Positions 1 through 6,349 of a DNA stretch of 15,256 nt are shown in pieces (positions within the stretch are counted from its first letter, which is position 1; the number at the start of each line of letters is the position of its first letter). The notes under the pieces are model-generated. The model was not told where the DNA came from. It did no database searches and saw only the letters and a program-made list of their open reading frames with translations. Made by a program: the position numbers and the translations under genes. The stretch comes from JAVBKB01 sp031554275 (GTDB taxonomy: Bacteria > Bacillota > Bacilli > JARBTR01): assembly GCA_031554275.1 (NCBI GenBank), contig JAVBKB010000143.1, positions 1 through 15,256 of the forward strand, in the 5' to 3' direction.

Positions 1-711
1 GCCCGAACTATTTGCTAATTGTTCATCTTTATTTCCTTTTCCACAAAGGTGAACCACTTGATACTGTGCTGTCAAATTCGGTAATGCTTTACGTACCACT
101 TCGTTTATTTTCTTAGCACCAAGACTGCCACCCATCACAAGCATCACTGGTTTTGCAGTTGTAAACCCTAGAAGCGCAAGACCATCAGCTTTTGAACCAG
201 CAAGGATGTCTTTACGAATTGGCGATCCAATAGCTTCTGTTTTGCTCGCGGGGAAATGCTTGGCTGCTTCACTAAATGATGTGAATATTTTCGTGGCAAA
301 GCGTTGCGCAATGCGGTTAGCAAGGCCAGGCGTCAAATCACTTTCGTGAATAAAGCTAGGAATCCCCAATGACTTTGCTGCTAGGATGACGGGAACAGAG
401 ACGAAGCCCCCTTTAGAAAAAATCAGTTTAGGCTTAATCTTGCGCAATGCAGATCTAGCACCAAATACTCCTTTAATTACCCGCAGTGCATCCTTCATAT
501 TTTCAAAATCAAAATACCGTCGGAGCTTTCCGCTTGAAATGGGATGGTAAGGAATGTTAATGCCCTCAATCATTTCTCGCTCTATTCCAGATTTCGAGCC
601 AATATAATGAATGTTCCATTCATCACGATCTAACTCATCTATGATTGCCAAATTTGGTGTGACGTGACCAGCAGATCCGCCCCCAGTGAATACGATTGTT
701 TTCTTGTTCAT
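1..711 (-). CDS. murG: MurG, UDP-GlcNAc:lipid I N-acetylglucosaminyltransferase (partial, C-terminus beyond the window)
   Basis: This enzyme adds GlcNAc from UDP-GlcNAc to undecaprenyl-PP-MurNAc-pentapeptide (lipid I) on the cytoplasmic face of the membrane, giving lipid II for peptidoglycan. The frame stays open from the ATG at 711 to the window edge (237 codons; family length about 350-360), so the C-terminal UDP-GlcNAc domain is mostly missing. The N-terminus has the MurG glycine loop GGGSAGHVTPN (residues about 9-19). It is followed by SGKLRRYF, FSKGGFVSVPV and HESDLTPGLANRIA (lipid-acceptor side of the GT-B fold), then GSPIR and the second glycine loop MGGSLGAKKIN. The start has GGAGG at 716-720. 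It resembles the second MurG form of Bacillus cereus-type genomes, recalled from memory. It is not in a dcw cluster here but lies downstream of nagB on the same strand, with its own promoter candidate. I am very sure of the family. Confidence 0.95.
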   Translation of the reverse strand, partial: MNKKTIVFTGGGSAGHVTPNLAIIDELDRDEWNIHYIGSKSGIEREMIEGINIPYHPISSGKLRRYFDFENMKDALRVIKGVFGARSALRKIKPKLIFSKGGFVSVPVILAAKSLGIPSFIHESDLTPGLANRIAQRFATKIFTSFSEAAKHFPASKTEAIGSPIRKDILAGSKADGLALLGFTTAKPVMLVMGGSLGAKKINEVVRKALPNLTAQYQVVHLCGKGNKDEQLANSSG

Positions 712-742
712 ACAGCCTCCACCACTACATATTACCAATGCT

Positions 743-784
743 ATTATAGCAGAAATCTGACAAGAGTTAATGTGAATTTTCACA
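743..784 (-). promoter_or_regulatory. Promoter candidate for murG with an upstream palindrome
   Basis: Read on the minus strand there is a perfect TATAAT (743-748) preceded by TGC, an extended -10. A weak -35, TTAACT, lies at 765-770 with a 16-base spacer. Just upstream is the palindrome TGTGAATTTTCACA (771-784), which could be an operator (a TGTGA-N4-TCACA arrangement) or a small hairpin. Transcription would start about 25 bases before the murG ATG. The -10 is convincing; the regulator is unknown. Confidence 0.5.
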
Positions 785-818
785 GTGCAATTTCAAACTA
801 ATTTTATCGTGAATTAAG

Positions 819-1568
819 TCAGCAAGTTATAAGGGATAGCGCTTCATCATCGGCAATAATCGTCACATGTTGATGGCGTCGTAAGACTGATCCGGGTAAT
901 AACTCTGTGACATCTCCTTCAATGAGTCCCTGAAGTGCATTTGCTTTTCCCTTTCCACTCACCAACAAAATAATGCGCTTGCTTTTCATGATGGTTGCAA
1001 TTCCAGCAGTGATTGCATGTGTTGGTACGTCATTAAAATCCGGAAAAAATTTAGCATTTGCCTTTCTCGTTGCTTCCGCTAATTCGACAACATGTGTCAT
1101 ACTTGCGAATGAAGTGCCCGGCTCATTAAATCCAATATGCCCATTTGCCCCTAATCCGAGAATTTGCAAATCAATGCCACCAGCAAGTGCAATCAACTCT
1201 TCATAATGTTGACATTCCTCATCCTGTTTGGCTACACCATTTGGGATAAAAGTGTGCTGCGATGGAATATCAATATGATGAAATAAATTCTGTTGCATGT
1301 AGAAGTTGTAACTATTCTTATTTGTTTGACTGAACCCAATATACTCATCCAAATTAAAGGCACGAACTTGATTGTAGCTTGTCCTGTTTGCTTGGTAATC
1401 AAGAATTAATTGCTGATACAAGCCTAGCGGGGTACTACCGGTTGCAAAACCGATGACAATGTTGGGATTCTTCTTAACAGCGCCAATCACAATGCGTGCG
1501 GCAATGGTACTGATTTCATTATAGTTTCGAGCACGGATAAGTTGGAAATGATGTTTTGTAGCAGTCAT
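819..1568 (-). CDS. nagB: NagB, glucosamine-6-phosphate deaminase
   Basis: NagB converts glucosamine-6-phosphate to fructose-6-phosphate and ammonia, feeding amino sugars into glycolysis; it is cytoplasmic. The protein has 249 residues, normal for the Bacillus-type enzyme. It shows the phosphate-binding loop GFATGSTPLGLYQ (40-52), FNLDEY (71-76) with the putative base Asp74, and the catalytic block LGANGHIGFNEPG (139-151) with His144 and Glu149. Near the end it has VSGKGKA (203-209). AGGAG-type bases lie at 1577-1582, seven to ten bases before the ATG. It is a single gene here: no nagA deacetylase or NagR-type GntR regulator adjoins it within the window, unlike the B. subtilis nagA-nagB-nagR operon. 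murG follows 108 bases downstream on the same strand. The identification is secure. Confidence 0.96.
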   Translation of the reverse strand: MTATKHHFQLIRARNYNEISTIAARIVIGAVKKNPNIVIGFATGSTPLGLYQQLILDYQANRTSYNQVRAFNLDEYIGFSQTNKNSYNFYMQQNLFHHIDIPSQHTFIPNGVAKQDEECQHYEELIALAGGIDLQILGLGANGHIGFNEPGTSFASMTHVVELAEATRKANAKFFPDFNDVPTHAITAGIATIMKSKRIILLVSGKGKANALQGLIEGDVTELLPGSVLRRHQHVTIIADDEALSLITC

Positions 1569-1623
1569 TATTTATTCTCCTTGAGCATTTATTATCTTAA
1601 ATCTGTATGAAAGACACCATCAA

Positions 1624-1643
1624 AAGATGATAAGATTCATCTT
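1624..1643. promoter_or_regulatory. Dyad upstream of nagB, possible operator
   Basis: AAGATGA (1624-1630) and TCATCTT (1637-1643) form a 7-bp inverted repeat with a 6-base centre, 56 bases upstream of the nagB start. Position and symmetry would suit a repressor site for nagB. It does not match the NagR/DasR-type consensus that I know (TGGTCTAGACCA core), so its role is only inferred. Confidence 0.25.
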
Positions 1644-1715
1644 GTTTCAGATAAACAACTACATGTATGTCTGCGGCAATTATTTTGAAATGAAGTTCGT
1701 ACTAAGTTCGAATCA

Positions 1716-1744
1716 TTACAAGATTTTTCTGCTTTTGCTATAAT
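1716..1744 (+). promoter_or_regulatory. Promoter candidate for glpD (extended -10)
   Basis: TGCTATAAT at 1736-1744 is a consensus -10 with the extended TGn motif. A poor -35 (TTACAA, 1716-1721) lies at a 17-base spacing. This gives a glpD leader of roughly 185 bases, long enough for antitermination control of the kind B. subtilis uses for glpD with GlpP. I could not identify a convincing leader terminator. Confidence 0.5.
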
Positions 1745-1811
1745 TTGAATAGTATATTTGAATATTTTAAGGTATTGATTTAATTTGAAGTCTTCAGACT
1801 GAAATCATTAT

Positions 1812-1901
1812 AAAGGACTTCGATTGATCTTGATGTTTTGTCAACTAGATTTACGTTTTCCGACTGCGTTTTTAAAAGACTGCGACTGATCTTGAAGTTT
1901 C
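1812..1901 (+). repeat. Imperfect 28-bp direct repeat in the glpD leader
   Basis: Copies at 1812-1839 and 1874-1901 match at about 23 of 28 positions and share the core TGATCTTGA. They are 62 bases apart, start to start. A small hairpin, TTGAAG-TTT-CTTCAA, overlaps the end of the second copy and lies just before the glpD ribosome binding site. Both copies fall in the predicted 5' leader, so a regulatory protein or RNA role is possible but not shown. Confidence 0.4.
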
Positions 1902-1937
1902 TTCAAATAATAGTGTTTAACAAAGGTGTGGTGATTC

Positions 1938-3848
1938 ATGTTTTCTAGTTTACAAAGGGATAAGATTCTTGCACTCATGAGCGAAACGGTGTTTGATGTT
2001 ATCGTGATTGGTGGTGGTATTACTGGTTGTGGGATAGCACTAGATGCCAGTTTGCGAGGGATGAAGACAGCACTTGTTGAGATGCAGGATTTTTCTGCAG
2101 GTACGTCAAGTCGTTCCACAAAGCTAGTGCATGGGGGATTACGATACTTAAAACAGTTGCAAATTGGAGTAGTTGCTGAAGTGGGTAAGGAGCGGGCAAT
2201 TGTATATGAGAACGGACCGCATGTTACAACACCAATTTGGATGCTACTGCCCATTTATAAAGAAGGTAGTTTTGGTTATTGGTCGACTGCAGTAGGGCTT
2301 CGTTTGTATGATTTCCTTGCTGGAGTAAAGCCTAGTGAACGCAGAAGAATGCTGAAGGCAAAGGAAGTGCTTGAGAAAGTCCCTTTGATTAAGAAAGATG
2401 GGCTTAAGGGTGCTGGGTATTATGTAGAGTACCGCACAGATGATGCGAGGTTAACCATTGAAGTAGCGAAAGAAGCAGTAAGCCAAAGCGCTAAACTAAT
2501 CAATTATGTTAAAGTGGTCGAATTGCTTTATGATGCGCAACAACAAGTCAGCGGTGTACGAGTTGTCGATAGCATAACTGGTCAGCAACATAATATTCAA
2601 GCAAGAAAAGTCATTAATGCAGCAGGACCTTGGGTTGATCAGGTTCGCAAACTGGATCATCATACAAGTTCAAATAAGCAGCTTCAGCTATCAAAAGGTG
2701 TCCATCTTGTGATTGATCACAGCAACCTACCTTTAGAACAGGCAATCTATTTTGACACATCAGATAAACGAATGATTTTCGCGATTCCACGAGAAGGAAA
2801 GATATACATTGGCACGACCGATACCCCCTTTGAAGGTAACATTTCTTCACCACATGTTACCGAAGATGATATGCACTACTTGTTGAATGCAGTTCAAGAG
2901 ATGTTTCCAACGGTAAAAATTGATGTGCCCATGCTTGAATCCAGTTGGGCAGGGGTGCGCCCTCTTATTTATCAATCAGGTAGGAGTCCTTCGGAGATTT
3001 CACGAAAAGATGAGATATGGGTAGCAGATTCAGGGTTGATTACAATTGCAGGCGGAAAGCTAACTGGCTACAGGTTAATGGCAGAAAAAGTAGTAGACAG
3101 GCTAGTGCTAGAACTAGCAGTTATTGCGCATACAGAACTTCGCCATGAACATACAGAACTTCGTCATGAACATACAGAACTTCGCCATGAGCATACTGCA
3201 ACGGATTCAGTTTGTGCTGAAATTGGTGAGCAGGAAGAGCGATTAAATTCGGATTCAGCTTCGCTTGGTGCTGAAATTGGTGAGCAGGAAGAGCGATCTA
3301 ATTCGGACTCAGCTTCGCATGGTGCTGAAATTGGTGATCGGAATGAACAATCCAATCGGATATCACCTGATGATGACCAATTGAGTTTCACAACTAGATC
3401 CTATTTACCCTGCACTACAAAAAAAGCACCCATTTCTGGAGGGCATTTTGGTGGTTCTGCACAAATGGCGGCTTATTGTGAAATGAAGCAGATTGAGGTA
3501 ATGCAATATGGTTTTTCATCTGAAGAAGCAAATTTCCTCACAAAAAGATACGGAACTAATATTGATCAATTTTTTCAATTCTGCAAGACGTATAAGGAAG
3601 AATCATGTATAATACCACTATTCGTGTATGGACAAGTTTGTTATGCAATTGAGCATGAGATGGCAATGACATTGACAGATTTTTTTATTCGTCGAACTGG
3701 TGCTTTCTATTTCAATATGTCATGGGTCATAACCCATCTGGAAGCAGTTGCAGAATTGATGAGTGAAAAGCTCAATTGGATTGAGGATTATAAACGACAG
3801 CAAATTCAAGAGATGAATTTGTTGATGAAGGACGCAGATTTCAGATAA
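1938..3848 (+). CDS. glpD: GlpD, aerobic glycerol-3-phosphate dehydrogenase, with an in-frame repeat insertion
   Basis: GlpD is an FAD enzyme at the membrane that oxidises glycerol-3-phosphate to dihydroxyacetone phosphate and passes electrons to quinone. The dinucleotide fold GGGITG is at 25-30, the family signature SSRSTKLVHGGLRYL at 57-71, and the stretch from KERAIVYENGPHVTTP through YYVEYRTDDARLTIEVAKEA is typical of Bacillus GlpD. SSWAGVRPL and AGGKLTGYR close the FAD domain before residue 380. The C-terminal domain resumes at PISGGH (498-503) and includes FFIRRTGAFYF. The protein has 636 residues against about 555 in B. subtilis. The surplus lies between MAE (381-383) and PISGGH, where 114 residues replace about 26, and consists of HTELRHE and AEIGEQEER-type repeats. 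The ATG at 1938 follows AAAGGTG with good spacing. lgt follows after 22 bases, suggesting cotranscription. No glpF or glpK is nearby. The family is certain; activity is likely because both domains remain in frame. Confidence 0.95.
   Translation: MFSSLQRDKILALMSETVFDVIVIGGGITGCGIALDASLRGMKTALVEMQDFSAGTSSRSTKLVHGGLRYLKQLQIGVVAEVGKERAIVYENGPHVTTPIWMLLPIYKEGSFGYWSTAVGLRLYDFLAGVKPSERRRMLKAKEVLEKVPLIKKDGLKGAGYYVEYRTDDARLTIEVAKEAVSQSAKLINYVKVVELLYDAQQQVSGVRVVDSITGQQHNIQARKVINAAGPWVDQVRKLDHHTSSNKQLQLSKGVHLVIDHSNLPLEQAIYFDTSDKRMIFAIPREGKIYIGTTDTPFEGNISSPHVTEDDMHYLLNAVQEMFPTVKIDVPMLESSWAGVRPLIYQSGRSPSEISRKDEIWVADSGLITIAGGKLTGYRLMAEKVVDRLVLELAVIAHTELRHEHTELRHEHTELRHEHTATDSVCAEIGEQEERLNSDSASLGAEIGEQEERSNSDSASHGAEIGDRNEQSNRISPDDDQLSFTTRSYLPCTTKKAPISGGHFGGSAQMAAYCEMKQIEVMQYGFSSEEANFLTKRYGTNIDQFFQFCKTYKEESCIIPLFVYGQVCYAIEHEMAMTLTDFFIRRTGAFYFNMSWVITHLEAVAELMSEKLNWIEDYKRQQIQEMNLLMKDADFR
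3129..3191 (+). repeat. 21-bp tandem repeat, three copies, inside glpD
   Basis: Three direct copies at 3129-3149, 3150-3170 and 3171-3191 differ by one base each at most. A fourth begins (CATAC, 3192-3196) and then breaks down. Each copy encodes the heptapeptide HTELRHE in the glpD frame (residues 398-418), so copy-number change keeps the reading frame. Confidence 0.95.
3216..3368 (+). repeat. 54-bp tandem repeat, two full copies plus a diverged third, inside glpD
   Basis: Copies at 3216-3269 and 3270-3323 agree at about 50 of 54 bases and encode AEIGEQEER(L/S)NSDSAS(L/H)G. A third copy from 3324 has clearly diverged (AEIGDRNEQSN...) and fades out by about 3368. A partial unit (DSVC) precedes the first. 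The unit length is a multiple of three, so the frame is kept. The reverse strand is also open across the array. Confidence 0.93.
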
Positions 3849-3870
3849 TAGTTTAGGAGGGGATTACATA

Positions 3871-4680
3871 ATGGAAACAACAATTGAACCAATCAATCGA
3901 GTTATTTTTGAAATAGGACCATTTACTGTTTCCTGGTACGGATTCATTATTGCGTCAGGAATAGTTCTGGCGTTGTTTTTGGCTATCTATGAGGGAAAAA
4001 AACGTGGTATAGCACCCGATACCTTCACTGATGTGCTCGTAATTGCAATCCCAGCTGCCATTATTGGTGCGCGGCTTTGGTATGTGATTTTCAAATGGTC
4101 AGACTACTCGGACGATCCAGTACGGATTTTCAAAATTTGGGAGGGCGGCTTAGCCATCCATGGCGCATTAGTTGGATCGGTTTTGGCTGCTTACTTTTTC
4201 ACTAAAGCTCGTAAGATTTCTTTTTGGAAGTTAGTCGATATTGCTGCACCAAGTATTTTGTTGGGGCAAGCAATGGGCAGATGGGGAAATTTCTTTAACC
4301 AAGAAGCATTTGGTGGTGAAGTTTCAAGGAAATTCTTAGAGAATCTACAACTTCCAGACTTCATCATTAATCAAATGTACGTGAATGGCGCATATCATCA
4401 CCCAACATTTTTATACGAAAGCATTTGGAATATTATTGGAATTGTCGTCATCATTTTGTTTAGAAAGACCAATCCACGCTTGGGAGAAGCCTTCTTTGCT
4501 TATCTCATCTGGTACTCTGTTGGACGCTTTTTTATCGAAGCACTACGTACTGATTCACTAATGATTGGTGGTCTGCGCACGGCTCAAGTGACTTCAATTG
4601 GACTGATTGTACTTTGTGTAGCAGGAATTATTATTCGAAGAAAACTGAAACTATCTGAAACCAGATATTTAGAGTCATGA
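3871..4680 (+). CDS. lgt: Lgt, phosphatidylglycerol:prolipoprotein diacylglyceryl transferase
   Basis: Lgt is a polytopic membrane enzyme that moves diacylglycerol from phosphatidylglycerol onto the lipobox cysteine of prolipoproteins, the first step of lipoprotein maturation. The 269-residue length is normal. The family signature is complete at 136-148: GRWGNFFNQEAFG, with Arg137, Asn140, Asn143 and Glu145. GGLAIHGAL (92-100) carries the conserved histidine, His98, and GRFFIEALR (218-226) supplies the late essential arginines. Several hydrophobic helices are visible (about 20-40, 55-75, 97-112, 123-136, 184-197, 205-222, 238-255). TAGGAGGGG precedes the ATG. The 3' end overlaps the next gene by 4 bases (ATGA). 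In B. subtilis hprK lies immediately upstream of lgt; here that place is taken by glpD. Confidence 0.97.
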   Translation: METTIEPINRVIFEIGPFTVSWYGFIIASGIVLALFLAIYEGKKRGIAPDTFTDVLVIAIPAAIIGARLWYVIFKWSDYSDDPVRIFKIWEGGLAIHGALVGSVLAAYFFTKARKISFWKLVDIAAPSILLGQAMGRWGNFFNQEAFGGEVSRKFLENLQLPDFIINQMYVNGAYHHPTFLYESIWNIIGIVVIILFRKTNPRLGEAFFAYLIWYSVGRFFIEALRTDSLMIGGLRTAQVTSIGLIVLCVAGIIIRRKLKLSETRYLES

Positions 4681-5633
4681 ATGGAAAAAGGTTTATCGAG
4701 ATTTTTCAAAGAGGCTTAGTTGTAGGGCTGAAATTAACGTGGAAGCTTGCAAAGATTGTTTTGCCAATTTCATTCATCATGACTTTGCTCTCATTCACAC
4801 CTGTACTGGGGTGGATTATTGAGTTAATCAGCCCAGTTACTGCATGGATGGGATTGTCCGGTAATGCCACGATTCCACTTGTGCTTGGTATGACTGTTAA
4901 TATCTATGCAGCAGTTGGTGCAGCGTTAAATCTTGCGCTGACTGTCAAGGAGCTTTTCATCATTGCTGTAATGACTTCGTTTGCTCATAATTTGTTTGTG
5001 GAAACAGGTGTAGGCGTGAAGCTCGGTGTACGTGCATGGATCATTGTCAGCCTCAGAATTGGCGTTGCGGTTGTTGCAGCTGTACTCATTAATTTGTTTT
5101 GGTCAGGTGGAAACGAAATCGCTGAATATGGGTTAGTTCATTTGGAAGCACCAGTAGTTGAGGGTGCTTGGCAGATAACGGTTCATTCCGTTCAAGTGGC
5201 ACTGTCTGGTGTACTACAAATAGCGACCATTGTCATTCCACTGATGATTGTCGTGCAATTTCTAAAAGAATTAAACTGGCTTGAAAAGATTTCGAAATGG
5301 CTAGCGCCATTAACAAGGATCTTCGGATTAAAGGAAAAGCACTCTTTGGCATTAGTCGCAGGGATTTGTCTTGGATTTGTGTATGGTGCTGGTATCATCC
5401 TGCAAGCAGCTGAGGAAGATGAGTTTAGCAAGCTGGAGATAATGAAGATTGTTACCATATTGATTGCAGCACATGCGGTTTTTGAAGATACATTATTATT
5501 TATACCTGTCGGTGTTGCCATTCTGCCGCTTTTAATTATTCGAATAATTACAGCGATTGTGCTGACGCTTTTTGTGACAGTTATGATGGGAAGGAATAAG
5601 ACGAGTGAAGAAAATAAAAACATTGCTATTTGA
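4677..5633 (+). CDS. yvoD: Nucleoside-recognition (gate) domain membrane protein, YvoD-like
   Basis: This 318-residue, very hydrophobic protein resembles B. subtilis YvoD, a nucleoside-recognition/gate-domain membrane protein related to the SpmA and FeoB gate regions. Its function is not established. Eight or so membrane segments can be drawn, including LGWIIELISPVTAWMGL and PLVLGMTVNIYAAVGAALNL. The second half begins a similar gate-like unit, with WLAPLTRIFGL around 210-220 and AHAVFEDTLLF near 275. The halves look like an internal duplication (PVTAWMGLSGNATIPLVLG against APLTRIFGLKEKHSLALVAG). The start overlaps the lgt stop by 4 bases, indicating translational coupling, and ppaX overlaps its 3' end. 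Conservation next to lgt and ppaX in Bacillales suggests a membrane or envelope role, but the substrate is unknown. Confidence 0.85.
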   Translation: MNGKRFIEIFQRGLVVGLKLTWKLAKIVLPISFIMTLLSFTPVLGWIIELISPVTAWMGLSGNATIPLVLGMTVNIYAAVGAALNLALTVKELFIIAVMTSFAHNLFVETGVGVKLGVRAWIIVSLRIGVAVVAAVLINLFWSGGNEIAEYGLVHLEAPVVEGAWQITVHSVQVALSGVLQIATIVIPLMIVVQFLKELNWLEKISKWLAPLTRIFGLKEKHSLALVAGICLGFVYGAGIILQAAEEDEFSKLEIMKIVTILIAAHAVFEDTLLFIPVGVAILPLLIIRIITAIVLTLFVTVMMGRNKTSEENKNIAI

Positions 5634-6252
5634 TTTAGATGGAACGTTGATTGATTCAAATGAATTGATTATCGAATCATTTTTATACACTTTAGGAAAG
5701 TATTTTCCTGGCAAATACAAACGTGAGGATGTCATTCCGTTTATTGGGCCAACGCTAAAGGATACATTTAATACGATTGATATAGATAGATCTGAGGAAA
5801 TGCTACATGATTATCGCGAATTCAATTTCACAAAGCATGATGACATGATGAAGGAATTCCCAGGTGTGAATGAAGGCTTAGCTGCCTTGAAAAACACTGG
5901 TGTTCGAATGGGTATAGTTACTTCGAAAATCCATTACAGCGCAGAGAAAAGTATCAAATTGTTAGGAATGGATCAATATTTCGATTGCTTGATTGGTTGT
6001 GATGATGTGGTCAAGCATAAACCCGATCCAGAGCCATTATTGAAAGCACTAAATATTATTGGTTCTAAACCAGAAGAGGCAATGATGATCGGGGATCGGC
6101 ACCACGATATTCTTGCTGGTCAAAATACTGGCACGTTGACTGTTGGCGTTGGCTGGTCACTACAAGGCAAGGATTATCTTCGCCATTATCGACCAGATTA
6201 TATCATTGACGAGTTGACCGATCTCGTACAAATATTGAAGAAATACGAATGA
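5605..6252 (+). CDS. ppaX: PpaX, HAD-family pyrophosphatase
   Basis: PpaX in B. subtilis hydrolyses the pyrophosphate made when HPr kinase/phosphorylase dephosphorylates HPr(Ser-P), pulling that reaction forward. All HAD motifs are present in this 215-residue protein: FDLDGT with Asp10 and Asp12, GIVTSK (103-108), KPDPEP with Lys139, and MIGDRHHDIL (161-170) with Asp164 and Asp168. The cap domain between motifs I and II (about 15-85) matches the PpaX/Gph type. The start is a GTG at 5605 with GGAAGGA about ten bases upstream, so the gene overlaps the preceding one by 29 bases and is probably coupled to it. A phosphoglycolate phosphatase (Gph) cannot be excluded by motifs alone. Length, the ELIIESFLYTLG region and gene order favour PpaX. 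The partner hprK is not in this window. Confidence 0.88.
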   Translation: MKKIKTLLFDLDGTLIDSNELIIESFLYTLGKYFPGKYKREDVIPFIGPTLKDTFNTIDIDRSEEMLHDYREFNFTKHDDMMKEFPGVNEGLAALKNTGVRMGIVTSKIHYSAEKSIKLLGMDQYFDCLIGCDDVVKHKPDPEPLLKALNIIGSKPEEAMMIGDRHHDILAGQNTGTLTVGVGWSLQGKDYLRHYRPDYIIDELTDLVQILKKYE

Positions 6253-6349
6253 ATTTGATATAGGCGAAGATTAATTTATCATTCATTCACTCATAAATTC
6301 TATTCTCTCTTAATAGATTTCTTAATAGAAACTATTTGGAGGGATTTTT

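Larger units (their letters stand above)
1569..1937. other. Divergent intergenic region between nagB and glpD
   Basis: This 369-base, AT-rich region separates the nagB (leftward) and glpD (rightward) starts. It holds the glpD promoter candidate, a dyad near nagB, and a long glpD leader of about 185 bases containing an imperfect direct repeat (all listed separately). I see no coding frame with a ribosome binding site and no clear cre box. Confidence 0.7.

Noticed and set aside
3164..3391. 75-codon minus-strand frame across the glpD repeats.
   Set aside because: It is the antisense reading of the repeat arrays inside a certain gene, with no ribosome binding site that I can support. It is mentioned only as a property of the repeat.
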